Source: VRUE01 sp963742535 (lineage in GTDB: Bacteria; Actinomycetota; Thermoleophilia; Solirubrobacterales; 70-9). From it: a stretch of 64,000 nt of DNA. Shown here in pieces: positions 51,886 through 60,210 of the stretch. Position 1 is the first letter of the stretch; each line of letters begins with the position of its first letter. Made by a program: the position numbers and the translations under genes. Where the stretch lies: positions 248,001-312,000 of the forward strand of contig CAVUMC010000002.1 in NCBI GenBank assembly GCA_963742535.1, given 5' to 3'. The notes beneath the pieces are model-generated. The model made no database searches, was not told the DNA's origin, and saw only the letters and a list, made by a program, of their open reading frames with translations.

Positions 51886-53604
51886 GTGATCAGTCAGATA
51901 CAGCTAACGGCGCGGCTTCGGGCCCGCGTGCTCCCCGACCTCATTGCCGTCCTGGCAATTGCGTTGCTTGCCGGCCTCGCCGCCGCGCCGCACGCGGCAG
52001 CCAAGGAACTCGGGACGGTCGGTACCTCGCAGGGCCTGATCGAACATCGCGATGGTGCCGCCTATCGCTATGTCACGGTCAACCCCCAGGCCAAGCCGGC
52101 GCTGACGATCGTCGAGCGGATCGACACGGGCGACGGGACGATCGATCGCTGGTGGTACCTGCGCGGCGACTACTTCATCCCGGCGGTCGCCTTCGACGGC
52201 AGCCCCGGTGGTCTCTCCGCCAACGGCAACGCGCTCGCCCTGGTCGGATTCAGCCGCACCTATCCGCCGCGCCGAACGAAGCTGGCGATCCTCAACACCG
52301 ACGTCTATCTGCGCCACCCGATTCGGTCGGGACAGCAGCGCCCGCGCCACGCGATCCGCCGTGTCACCCTGCCCGCTTATTTCGCCTTCCAAGCGATCTC
52401 GCCAAGCGGCTCGAAGCTCTACCTGCGGCGCTACCGGCCGTTCGACCACCCCTCGGATGACTTCGCCCTGCGAGTGCTCGACGCTCGCAGCGGCAAGCTG
52501 GCACCGCGACCGCTCGCCGTGAGCAGTGACGCTCGCGCGCTGAGCGGCCTGCCGATCAGCGGCGTGTCCAGCCCCGATGGGCGCTGGGCCTACGCCCTCT
52601 ATGACGGCGACAAACACCAGCCGTTCTTGCTCGCGCTCGACACCGCCAGTGGCCGCGTCATCCGTGTCGACCTGCCTGGCCTCGAGCGTCTTGCCGCTTC
52701 TCGCCAGCCGAGTCGCAGGCACCCGGGGTTCCCCTACCTACTGAAGCTGCGCCTCGATCCGGGGGGTCGTGAGCTCGCCGTCTATCCCCGCTCCCTGAAT
52801 TCGGGGCGCGTCGCCCTGCACACCGATCCGTTGCTGTCGGTGGACGTCGCCAAGCTGACGAGCTGGCGCGAACCGGCGCCTGCGACAGCGTCGGATTTCC
52901 TCGCCTTCACGACAACGCCGCGCCATCCCGGCAACCTGGTCGAGCGTGTCGGAGTGATTGGCCACTCCTTGGAGGGGCGCCCGATCCGACTGCGCCAGTA
53001 CGGCGACCCGCGCTTTCGTGACCGGGTGTTGGTGTTCGCCTGTATCCACGGCGACGAGTGCGCGGCGCGGGGCATCGAGCCTTTGCGCAACGGCTGCCCA
53101 GAGCCGGCCGCCAACGTCTTCGTCGTCGCCAATCTCGACCCTGACGGCAGCGCCGCGGCGACCAGGCTGAACGGTCGCGGAGTCGACCTCAACCGCAACT
53201 TCCCCGCCCAGTGGCGGCCGAATGGACAACCCGGCTCCGCCGAATACTCCGGACCCAGGTCCCTTTCCGAGCCAGAAACCCGCCTCGCCACCCACCTCAT
53301 TCGCAAGCTGCGCCCACGGGTGACGATCTGGTTTCACCAGATCCGCCGCGGTGGGCCCTTCGTCCGCGCCTGGGGCCAGAGCGCACCGGCGGGCCGCCTC
53401 TTCGCACGACTCGCCGGGATTCCCTTCCGGCTCATGCGCTGGCCCGCCGGCACCGGGCCGAACTGGCAGAACCATCGCTTTCCCGGCAGTGCCTCCTACG
53501 TGGTCGAGCTGCCGCGCGGAGCGCTCGCGCCGAGGCTCGCGGGGCGACTCAATGATGCCCTCGACCGGGTCGGGCGCTGGGAGGCGCGGGTGGACGCAGA
53601 TTGA
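51886..53604 (+). CDS. Secreted M14 zinc carboxypeptidase with N-terminal propeller-like domain
   Basis: A 572 aa exported protein. A signal peptide (about 1-38, hydrophobic LIAVLAIALLAGLAAAPHAA, cleavage near AAAKE) is followed by ~300 residues of short strand-rich repeats (RYRPFDHPSDDFALRVLDAR, SSPDGRWAYALYDGDKHQPF) like a beta-propeller. The C-terminal M14 domain has zinc ligands His388 and Glu391 (CIHGDECAA) and His484 (IWFHQ), DLNRNFP (434-440) and the catalytic Glu541 in YVVELPRG. All catalytic residues are present. The GTG at 51886 is the start. A sigma/membrane-sensor pair follows directly; a cell-wall peptide substrate is plausible but unproven. Confidence 0.88.
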   Translation: MISQIQLTARLRARVLPDLIAVLAIALLAGLAAAPHAAAKELGTVGTSQGLIEHRDGAAYRYVTVNPQAKPALTIVERIDTGDGTIDRWWYLRGDYFIPAVAFDGSPGGLSANGNALALVGFSRTYPPRRTKLAILNTDVYLRHPIRSGQQRPRHAIRRVTLPAYFAFQAISPSGSKLYLRRYRPFDHPSDDFALRVLDARSGKLAPRPLAVSSDARALSGLPISGVSSPDGRWAYALYDGDKHQPFLLALDTASGRVIRVDLPGLERLAASRQPSRRHPGFPYLLKLRLDPGGRELAVYPRSLNSGRVALHTDPLLSVDVAKLTSWREPAPATASDFLAFTTTPRHPGNLVERVGVIGHSLEGRPIRLRQYGDPRFRDRVLVFACIHGDECAARGIEPLRNGCPEPAANVFVVANLDPDGSAAATRLNGRGVDLNRNFPAQWRPNGQPGSAEYSGPRSLSEPETRLATHLIRKLRPRVTIWFHQIRRGGPFVRAWGQSAPAGRLFARLAGIPFRLMRWPAGTGPNWQNHRFPGSASYVVELPRGALAPRLAGRLNDALDRVGRWEARVDAD

Positions 53605-53628
53605 GATGCTGCTCCGCAGAGGTGAGGC

Positions 53629-54150
53629 TTGGGCACTGAGGTCAACGAGCGAAGGCTCATCCGGGAAGCCCAGCGCGGCTCGCGCGATGCACTCGCTGCG
53701 CTCTACGAGGCGCACTGGGGAAACGCCCAGCGCGCCGCTTACCTGGTGGTGCATGACGCCGGGGCAGCCGAGGACATCGCCCAAGAGGCCTTTCTCGCCG
53801 CCGTCGACGGCCTCGATCGCTTCGACCGGCGGCGCCCGTTCGCGCCCTGGCTGCACCGGATCGTGGTCAACCGGGCGATCGACTGGGCGCGGCGCGAGGA
53901 CCTGCGCCGCAGCGACGGGGACCCCGAGCAGAGCCCGGCGGCTTACGTCGATGAGCCAGCAGCGGGTGAGCTGATGCCGGCACTGGCCCAGCTGCCGCCC
54001 GAGCAGCGCGCGGTCGTCGTCCTGCGCTACCTGCTCGAGTACACGCCGGGAGAGATCGCCCGCATGCTCGAGCTGCCCCGGGGCACGGTCAACTCGCGCC
54101 TGCGCCGCGGCCTCGACCGCCTGCGCGACCTGGTCGAGGTGGAGGGATGA
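53629..54150 (+). CDS. ECF-type RNA polymerase sigma factor
   Basis: A 173 aa group 4 sigma factor. The sigma-2 region (about 15-90) has ALYEAHWGNAQRAAYLVVHD, AEDIAQEAFLAAVDGLDRFD and PFAPWLHRIVVNRAIDWARR. Sigma-4 (about 115-170) has LAQLPPEQRAVVVLRYLLEY and the helix-turn-helix TPGEIARMLELPRGTVNSRL. A TTG at 53629 follows GAGGTGAGG. Its stop overlaps the next gene's ATG (ATGA), the usual sigma/anti-sigma coupling. Confidence 0.93.
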   Translation: MGTEVNERRLIREAQRGSRDALAALYEAHWGNAQRAAYLVVHDAGAAEDIAQEAFLAAVDGLDRFDRRRPFAPWLHRIVVNRAIDWARREDLRRSDGDPEQSPAAYVDEPAAGELMPALAQLPPEQRAVVVLRYLLEYTPGEIARMLELPRGTVNSRLRRGLDRLRDLVEVEG

Positions 54151-55367
54151 ACGCTCGAGGTGACGGAATGAGGGAGGACCGTCTGCGTGCCCTGCTGCGC
54201 GAGGAGCCGATTCCAGGCGCCGCCGAGGCCGAGCGCCGCGGGCTGGAGCTGATCGACCGCGCGTATGTGGAACGTCGCGCCGTGCAGCGACCCGTCCTGC
54301 CGCGGTTGGCGATCGCGCTCGCCACCGCCGCCCTGCTCGCGGCCCTCGTCCTCTCCCCGGCTGGCGCCGCCGTGCGCGATTGGGTCGGCGACGTCTTCAC
54401 CGCCGGGGTCAAGAACGCCGAGCCGGCGCTGACCGGCGTCCCCGGCGGTGGTGACCTACTGGTTCAGTCTCCGCGTGGACCCTGGGTCGTTCACGCCGAT
54501 GGCTCACGTCGCCTGCTCGGCGACTACGACGCAGCCACCTGGTCCCCGCACGGGCTGTACGTCGCCGCGGCGAGCGGGCGCAGCCTGAGCGCGATCGAGC
54601 CGGACGGGACGCCGCACTGGTCGATCACCGCCCCCGGCCGGGTCAGCGAGCCGCGCTGGTCACCGTCTGGCTTCCGCATCGCCTACCGGGCCGGTAGGTC
54701 ACTGCGGGTGGAGCGAGCCGATGGGTCGGGAGGCTCTCTGGTCGCGGCGGCAAGCGCCGCGGTGGCCCCAGCCTGGTACCCATCCGGCGTGCATCTGCTC
54801 GCCTACGTCGACGCCAAACGCCACCTGGTCCTCGCCGAAGCCGACAGCGGCAAGCGGATCGACACGACCGACGCCTCTCCCGGAGTGACCGGCCTGAGCT
54901 GGTCGCACGACGGCAGCGAACTGCTCGAAATCGCCAGGCGCGGCCTATGGCTACGAAACGTGGTGCCCGGCAAGCTCTCCGGGCTCGCCCTCCCCGGCCC
55001 GGCCCGCCGCATCGCGCTACCCGCCGGGGCCGTGGTCCGCGCCGCCACCTTCGCCCCCCGCGACCGCACCGTCGCCGTCCTGCTCGAACGCCACTCGCCC
55101 GCCAGGCCGCGCAGCGAAGTCCTGCTCCTCGACCCCGCGGGCGGGCCTCCGCGCCGGCTCTTCGCCGTCTCAGGGCGCTTGACGGAACTCGCCTGGTCAC
55201 CCGACGGCCGCCGCCTGCTGCTCGCCTGGCCCGCGGCCGACCAGTGGCTCTTCGTCCCGGTCGGAGGCGAGGCCCGCCTGCGCGCGACCGGCAACGTCTC
55301 CAGCGTCTTCTCGCCCGGCCACCCGGGCCAAGCGCCATTCCCGCAAATCGAGGGCTGGTGCTGTTAA
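54147..55367 (+). CDS. Membrane protein with extracytoplasmic propeller, candidate anti-sigma factor
   Basis: A 406 aa protein: a short N-terminal cytosolic part (1-50, DRLRALLREEPIPGAAEAER), one membrane helix (about 52-74, LAIALATAALLAALVLSPAG), then ~330 residues of WD40/TolB-like strands with repeated W-S-P-x-G motifs (ATWSPHGLYVAAASG, EPRWSPSGFRIAYRA, LSWSHDGSELLEIA, LAWSPDGRRLLLAW). It is coupled to the sigma gene, so an anti-sigma or sensor role is likely. The cytosolic part lacks the zinc motif HxxxCxxC of classical ZAS anti-sigma factors. Its stop codon shares bases with the convergent fetB stop. Confidence 0.82.
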   Translation: MNARGDGMREDRLRALLREEPIPGAAEAERRGLELIDRAYVERRAVQRPVLPRLAIALATAALLAALVLSPAGAAVRDWVGDVFTAGVKNAEPALTGVPGGGDLLVQSPRGPWVVHADGSRRLLGDYDAATWSPHGLYVAAASGRSLSAIEPDGTPHWSITAPGRVSEPRWSPSGFRIAYRAGRSLRVERADGSGGSLVAAASAAVAPAWYPSGVHLLAYVDAKRHLVLAEADSGKRIDTTDASPGVTGLSWSHDGSELLEIARRGLWLRNVVPGKLSGLALPGPARRIALPAGAVVRAATFAPRDRTVAVLLERHSPARPRSEVLLLDPAGGPPRRLFAVSGRLTELAWSPDGRRLLLAWPAADQWLFVPVGGEARLRATGNVSSVFSPGHPGQAPFPQIEGWCC

Positions 55368-56146
55368 CCGCTTGAGCCACCCGGCTCGCGCAACTGCTCC
55401 GCCGGGGTAAAGAAGTTGCGGTAGGCGAGCAGGGTGGCGACGAGCGCGGCGATCGAGACGCTGCCCAGCAGCGTGTAGAGGAGGATCAGTTGCAGGCGCA
55501 CGGCGTCGGTCGGTTCGGCGCCGGCGAGCAGCATGCCGACCATCGTGCCGGGGAAGAAGATCAGGCCGGTGGTCTTGGTCGAGTCGACCAGGGTGATCAT
55601 TCCCGAGCGCAGGGAGCGGCGGACGATCGGCTGTGCCGCTTCCTCGGCGCTGGCGCCGAGCGCCAGGGTCGCCTCGATCCGGGCCCGCGAATCGGCCATC
55701 TCGTCGCCGAGCCGGTTGAGCGCCACGGCGGAGGCGGTCATCGCGTTGCCGATCACCATGCCGCCGACCGGGACCAGGTAGCGCGCGGTCGCTTCGAAGA
55801 CGCCGAGCGCGACGACGAGGCCAAGCGTGCTCGCACCGGCGACGGCGAGGGCGATCAGCAGCGGCCAGAAGGAGTTGGGGACGCGCTTGGCGCGGCTGCG
55901 GGCGGTGAGCGCGCCGAAGAGAACCATCACTGCGAGCAGGCCGAAGACGAGCCAGAGCGTGTCGGCCTCGAAGATCAGCTTGATCGCGTAGCCGATCGCG
56001 GTCAGCTGGACGAAGGAGCGCACGGTGGCGATGCCGATGTCGCGCTCGAGGTCGGCTTTGCGCCAGAAGGAGATCGCGGCAGCGAGGGCGACCAGGGCGA
56101 GTGAGGCGACGACCTCGCCGGGGGTGACGTGGATCGAGGTGCTCAC
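55364..56146 (-). CDS. fetB: FetB/UPF0014 ABC transporter permease
   Basis: Permease of the FetAB family, which in E. coli exports iron under oxidative stress. The GTG at 56146 (GTGA overlap with the ATPase gene) gives 260 aa and seven hydrophobic segments. Conserved stretches are FVQLTAIGYAIKLIFEADTL, YLVPVGGMVIGNAMTASAVA, RARIEATLALGASAEEAAQP and STKTTGLIFFPGTMVGMLLA. Convergent with the sensor gene and ending on the shared TTAA. Confidence 0.9.
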   Translation of the reverse strand: MSTSIHVTPGEVVASLALVALAAAISFWRKADLERDIGIATVRSFVQLTAIGYAIKLIFEADTLWLVFGLLAVMVLFGALTARSRAKRVPNSFWPLLIALAVAGASTLGLVVALGVFEATARYLVPVGGMVIGNAMTASAVALNRLGDEMADSRARIEATLALGASAEEAAQPIVRRSLRSGMITLVDSTKTTGLIFFPGTMVGMLLAGAEPTDAVRLQLILLYTLLGSVSIAALVATLLAYRNFFTPAEQLREPGGSSG

Positions 56147-56817
56147 GGCGCGCCCCCTGGCCCCGGCAAGACCTCGGCCAGCGGGCCCGCTGCGATCACA
56201 CGGCCGGCATCCATCCGCACCACCCATTCGCCCAGCCGCCGCGCCTGCTCGGGGTCATGGCTGACCAGCACCAGTGAGATCTCCAGCTCCTGCCGCAAGT
56301 GGACCAGCGCCGACTCGACCGCGTTGCGGCTGGCGTGATCGAGCGCCGAAGTCGGCTCGTCGAGCAGGAGCACGGCCGGCTCCTGGGCGAGCGCCCGACC
56401 CAGCATCGCCCGCTGCTGCTCGCCGACCGAGAGCTCATCGACGCGCCTGCCGGCGAAGTCGGGGTCGAGTCCGGCCAGGCTGAGCGAGCGCTCGCAATCG
56501 AGCGGCTTGCCGGCGAGGCGGGCGGCGTAGGCGAGGTTGTCCCGCACGGTGCCCTCGAGCAAGGCCGGCAGCTGCGGCACCAGCGAGACCTCGCGACGCA
56601 GCTCGCGGACGTCGCGCTCCGGGAGTGGCTCGTCCCGAAAATTGATCGAGCCGGACTCCGGATCGGCCAGTCGGTTGAGCAAGCGCAGCAGCGTCGACTT
56701 GCCAGCCCCCGAGGGCCCGACGATCGCCGTCGCCCCCGCGGGCACCTCGGCGCTCACCGAGTCGAGCACCGTGCGGCCGCCGCGGCTGAGGCTGACGTCG
56801 CGCAACTCGAACAACAT
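56143..56817 (-). CDS. fetA: FetA-type ABC transporter ATP-binding protein
   Basis: Nucleotide-binding subunit paired with FetB. Walker A GPSGAGKSTLLRLLNRL, Q-loop SLVPQLPALLEGTVRDNLAY, signature LSVGEQQRAMLGRALAQEPA (Val for the first Gly), Walker B VLLLDEPTSALDHASRNAVE and SHDPEQARRLGEW. The ATG at 56817 gives 224 aa; the frame upstream overlaps the divergent ku gene region. Metal specificity is inferred from family only. Confidence 0.9.
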   Translation of the reverse strand: MLFELRDVSLSRGGRTVLDSVSAEVPAGATAIVGPSGAGKSTLLRLLNRLADPESGSINFRDEPLPERDVRELRREVSLVPQLPALLEGTVRDNLAYAARLAGKPLDCERSLSLAGLDPDFAGRRVDELSVGEQQRAMLGRALAQEPAVLLLDEPTSALDHASRNAVESALVHLRQELEISLVLVSHDPEQARRLGEWVVRMDAGRVIAAGPLAEVLPGPGGAP

Positions 56818-56917
56818 GTGGGCATGATCGCCCCAGTCGGCGCAAGATGCCTCCCGGCCGCGCCTCCGACCTGGACCGGCTCGAGCCCGGCTGGAAGAAT
56901 CGGGTAGGTGAAGGCCG

Positions 56918-57838
56918 ATGGCTAGAGCGATATGGAGCGGTTCGATCAGCTTCGGGCTGCTCAACGTGCCCGTCAAGATGTACAGCGCGGTTGCCCGCCG
57001 CAGCATCGGCCTGCGCGAGATCCGCGAGTCCGACGGCGCCCGCATCCGCCACCGCCGCGTCGCCGAAGGGACCGACGAAGAGGTCCCCTACGAGGAGATC
57101 ATCAAGGCCTTCGAGATTTCCAAAGGCCAGTACGTGCCGCTGACCAAGGACGAGCTGGGGGCACTGGCACCGGAGAAGAGCCGCGCGATCGAGGTCCGGG
57201 ACTTCGTCGACCTCGAGGAGATCGACCCGATCTACTTCGACAGCCCCTACTACCTCGGCCCCGCCGACGGCGCCGAGCGCGCGTATTCGCTGCTGGCGCG
57301 GGCAATGGAGGACTCAGGCAAGATCGCGGTCGCCCGCTTCGTCCTCCGCAACAAGGAGCACCTGGCCGCGATCCGTCCTTCCGATGGAGTGCTGACGCTG
57401 ACGACGATGCGCTTTGCCGACGAGGTCGTGCCGCCCTCCGAGCTCGACGACGCGCTACCGGCGAAACAGCCGAAAGTCGATAAGCGCGAGGTCGAGATGG
57501 CCGAGCAGCTGATCGAGTCTCTGACCCGCAGCTTCGACCCCAGCGCCTACCGCGACGAGTACCGCGAGCAACTGCTGGCGCTGATCGAACGTAAGGCCGA
57601 AGGCAAGGACGTGCTCGCCGCTCCCGAGACCGCCGAGCCGGAGCCGACCAAGGCGCCGGACCTGATGGCCGCACTGGAGCAGAGCATCGCCGCCGTGCAG
57701 GGCAAACGCGACGGCAAACCGGCCGCAAAGAAACCGGCCAAGAAGCCCGCGGCCAAGGCGAAAGCCAAAGCAAAAGCGAAAAAACCGGCCGCGAAAAAGA
57801 AATCCGGCTCGCGCGCCAAGGCCAAGTCCTCCAAGTAG
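56918..57838 (+). CDS. ku: DNA end-binding protein Ku
   Basis: Homodimeric ring that binds broken DNA ends in bacterial non-homologous end joining. The Ku core opens MARAIWSGSISFGLLNVPVK, followed by VPYEEIIKAFEISKGQYVPL, DFVDLEEIDPIYFDSPYYLG and KIAVARFVLRNKEHLAAIRP. The C-terminus (from ~255) is a Lys/Ala-rich tail (KKPAKKPAAKAKAKAKAKK) as in DNA-binding extended Ku proteins. 306 aa. The ATG follows GGTGAAGG. The LigD polymerase gene begins three bases after the stop. Confidence 0.95.
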   Translation: MARAIWSGSISFGLLNVPVKMYSAVARRSIGLREIRESDGARIRHRRVAEGTDEEVPYEEIIKAFEISKGQYVPLTKDELGALAPEKSRAIEVRDFVDLEEIDPIYFDSPYYLGPADGAERAYSLLARAMEDSGKIAVARFVLRNKEHLAAIRPSDGVLTLTTMRFADEVVPPSELDDALPAKQPKVDKREVEMAEQLIESLTRSFDPSAYRDEYREQLLALIERKAEGKDVLAAPETAEPEPTKAPDLMAALEQSIAAVQGKRDGKPAAKKPAKKPAAKAKAKAKAKKPAAKKKSGSRAKAKSSK

Positions 57839-57841
57839 CCG

Positions 57842-58779
57842 GTGGCCACCAGCCAGCAGGTAGAGGTCGACGGGCGTGAGCTGAAACTCACCAACCTCGA
57901 CAAGGTCCTCTATCCCGAGACCGGCTTCAGCAAGGGCGAGGTAGTCGACTACTACGCCAAGGTGGCGCCGGCGATCGTGCCCCACCTCGAGGGTCGGGCG
58001 CTGACCTTGCGGCGCTTCCCCGAAGGAGTCGACGACACCGACGCCGCCTTCTTCGAGAAGCGCTGCCCCAAACACCGCCCCGATTGGGTCAAGACCGCCG
58101 CGGTCGAAGCCGGCCCCACGCCGGCGTGATCGACTTCTGCGTCTGCGAAGACCGACCGACGCTGGTCTGGATGGCCCAGCTGGCGGCGATCGAGCTACAC
58201 CCCTCGCTCTCGTTGGCGGAGACCCCGGACCAGCCCAGCGTGCTCGCTTTCGACCTCGACCCCGGCGCACCCGCCGACGTCGTCGACTGCTGCAAAGTGG
58301 CGCTCCGAGTTCGGGAGCTCTTCGACCACTTCGGCCTGCAGTGCTTCCCCAAGACCTCGGGCTCAAAGGGCCTGCAGGTCTACGCGCCGCTGAACAACGA
58401 CGAGGTCACTTATGAGGCGGACGACGAGGACGGGAAGGGGACCAAACCGCTGGCCCGCGCGATTGCCCAGCTGCTCGAGAAGCAGACGCCGAAAGAGGTC
58501 GTCTCGAAAATGAAAAAGGTCGAACGCAAAGGCAAGGTCTTCGTCGACTGGTCGCAGAATCACCGCCGCAAGACGACGATCGCGGTCTACTCACTGCGCG
58601 CTCGCGAACGCCCCACGGTCTCGACCCCGGTCACCTGGGAAGAGGTCGAGTACGCGGCGAAGAAAGAGGACGCCGACTCGCTCGTCTTCGAGGCGAAGGA
58701 CGTGCTGAAGCGAATCGAGCGCGACGGCGACCTCTTCGCCCCGGTGCTCGAGCTGAGGCAGAAGCTGCCCCAGCTCTGA
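57842..58779 (+). pseudogene. ligD: LigD polymerase (primase-polymerase) domain, frame interrupted
   Basis: LigD-Pol fills ends held by Ku. From the GTG at 57842: VEVDGRELKLTNLDKVLYPE, FSKGEVVDYYAKVAPAIVPH, FFEKRCPKHRPDWVKTA. The frame then stops at 58129. Continuing in the -1 frame from about 58108 gives GVIDFCVCEDRPTLVWMAQL, VLAFDLDPGAPADVVDCCKV (catalytic DxD) and TSGSKGLQVYAPLNNDEVTY, ending at 58779. Together they form a complete ~310 aa domain. One base seems missing in the CCCC-rich stretch 58109-58116. No ligase or phosphoesterase domain follows, so any ligase must be encoded elsewhere. Confidence 0.85.
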
Positions 58780-58795
58780 GCACCGCGTTACTCGC

Positions 58796-59461
58796 CTAGT
58801 TGAGCAACCAAGAGGCCCCTGACGCCAGGGTCTCGCTCCAACCGCCTTCTATGTAGAGCGGCCCGCTCGCGGGTCCGAGCAGGGACCCACTCTGAAGCTG
58901 GTTGGCTTTCGAGAAGGTCCTGGGCTGGGAGATCCGTTCCACGCCATCGATTGGCGAGGCGAAGCTGCCGTTGAATTCCCACGTCTGCGGCGCCAGCACA
59001 CATGATTCGCCCATGACTTTGACCTTCAGTCCTTTGCTCGGAAGGGTGCTGTACACCTCGTAGGTCCGCGGTTTTCCTTCGACGGTGACTTCGACCACTT
59101 TGGTGGACACGGTGGTTTCGATGACGGAACCGATGTGGCACGGTTCGAGATTTTTGACGAATCCGCAGCCGCTGAACTGAATCGTTGCCTGGCTCACGCC
59201 TCCAGTTTCGGCTGTTCCCGTCTCAGTCGCGCTGTTGCAGCGCCAATTGAAGCTTTCTTCGACCGCCGCCCAGCGGAAGAAGAGCGATTCGCTTGATTTT
59301 CCCGTGATCCCCGTTTTGCCTCCCAATTTGGAAAGCGGGGTTCCTTTGATGATCCATTCGTGCGCTTGGGCAGTGCCCGCTCCGAGCGCGAGTGTGGCGA
59401 GTGCAGCCACGCAAAGCGCGGAGAGCAAGCGGGCACGAGGCTTCCTCCGAATGACTGGCAT
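58796..59461 (-). CDS. Secreted protein of unknown function
   Basis: A 221 aa protein with a classic signal peptide (RARLLSALCVAALATLALGA, cleavage after AQA-HEW). The mature part begins HEWIIKGTPLSKLGGKTGIT, has six cysteines, and strand-rich segments such as GVSQATIQFSGCGFVKNLEP and GKPRTYEVYSTLPSKGLKVK. A GGGAGG site six bases before the ATG supports the start. I recall similar cysteine-containing secreted proteins as expanded in Thermoleophilia genomes, but no function is known. It is convergent with the LigD-Pol gene, 16 bases away. Confidence 0.75.
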   Translation of the reverse strand: MPVIRRKPRARLLSALCVAALATLALGAGTAQAHEWIIKGTPLSKLGGKTGITGKSSESLFFRWAAVEESFNWRCNSATETGTAETGGVSQATIQFSGCGFVKNLEPCHIGSVIETTVSTKVVEVTVEGKPRTYEVYSTLPSKGLKVKVMGESCVLAPQTWEFNGSFASPIDGVERISQPRTFSKANQLQSGSLLGPASGPLYIEGGWSETLASGASWLLN

Positions 59462-59558
59462 CTATTCCTCCCTTTCCCAGGTCCCAACCTTGACATAAAC
59501 GGACTGGTTTTTTGAACCTAACAGCCCAACTAGATAAAGCCAGCCCTCCCGGACGATT

Positions 59559-59572
59559 GGCCTACTTAGGCC
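59559..59572 (-). terminator. Short palindrome after the GNAT gene
   Basis: GGCCTACTTAGGCC (59559-59572), arms GGCCTA/TAGGCC with a two-base centre, begins five bases past the GNAT stop. The rest of the 115-base gap up to 59462 is the promoter region of the secreted-protein gene and contains an A/T-rich TTTTTTG run. Terminator function is a guess because the loop is too short for a stable hairpin. Confidence 0.3.
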
Positions 59573-59576
59573 CCTC

Positions 59577-60206
59577 CTAGACGGAGGGACTGCCCGACTC
59601 GCGCCACATCTGGGTGACATTCGGGCCGTCTTCGGGCAGCTCGAACTCGCCGCAGACGGAGAAGCCGAGGCGTTCGTAGCGGGGGGTGTTGACCGGGTTC
59701 GAGGACTCGAGGAAGGCGGGTGCGCCCTCGGCGTCGATGCGTTCGAGGGTGGCTGCCAGCAGCCCCATCCCCAGCCCGCGACCACGGTGGTCCGGGTTGG
59801 TCCCAAGCAGGCTCAGGTAGTAATGGGGCTCCTGCGTGGGATGAGCGGCTTCGAAGCGCTCGAACGTCTCGAGCACCCGCGCTGCCCCGTCCCCAAGCAG
59901 CTCCGTCAGCAGATCATCGAGGCGCTCCTCGTCCTCGGGCCGCAGCTCGGGCTTTCCCGGCGGGATCCAGAGCGCCACCGCCGCGCAGTCGCCGGTAAGC
60001 CAAGCCGACCCGTAGCCAAGGGCTGCCTCGGCGACCAATCCCCATACGACCCGGTACTGATCGAGCCGTCGCTCCGAGTCGGGAAAGGCCCAAGACCAAA
60101 CCGGGTCGGCGTAAAAGGCGCGCGCCAGGGTCTCGACCGTGGCTGGGAGCTCGGCACGGGTCGCCACCCTAGCTTCCACGGGGGCGTTGCGAGGCGGATC
60201 AGACAT
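59577..60206 (-). CDS. GNAT family N-acetyltransferase
   Basis: A 209 aa acetyl-CoA-dependent transferase. The acetyl-CoA loop is GTNPDHRGRGLGMGLLAATL (R/Q-x-x-G-x-G/A), with LSLL before it and ESSNPVNTPRYERLGFSVCG after it. The N-terminal half has LARAFYADPVWSWAFPDSER and ALWIPPGKPELRPEDEERLD, the pattern of single-domain GNATs with small-molecule or peptide substrates. It lies four bases after the gcvPB stop, so it probably rides on the gcv transcript. Substrate unknown. Confidence 0.88.
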   Translation of the reverse strand: MSDPPRNAPVEARVATRAELPATVETLARAFYADPVWSWAFPDSERRLDQYRVVWGLVAEAALGYGSAWLTGDCAAVALWIPPGKPELRPEDEERLDDLLTELLGDGAARVLETFERFEAAHPTQEPHYYLSLLGTNPDHRGRGLGMGLLAATLERIDAEGAPAFLESSNPVNTPRYERLGFSVCGEFELPEDGPNVTQMWRESGSPSV

Positions 60207-60210
60207 CGGC

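Noticed and set aside
48477..52460. A 1327-codon plus-strand open frame across scpA, trpS and the MFS gene
   Set aside because: It is entirely antisense to three clear genes, has no recognisable domain, and arises from the high third-position GC of the minus-strand genes.
58084..58129. Separate start for the second LigD-Pol segment (ATG at 58171 or upstream open frame from 58084)
   Set aside because: The combined two parts match one continuous domain and neither half is functional alone.
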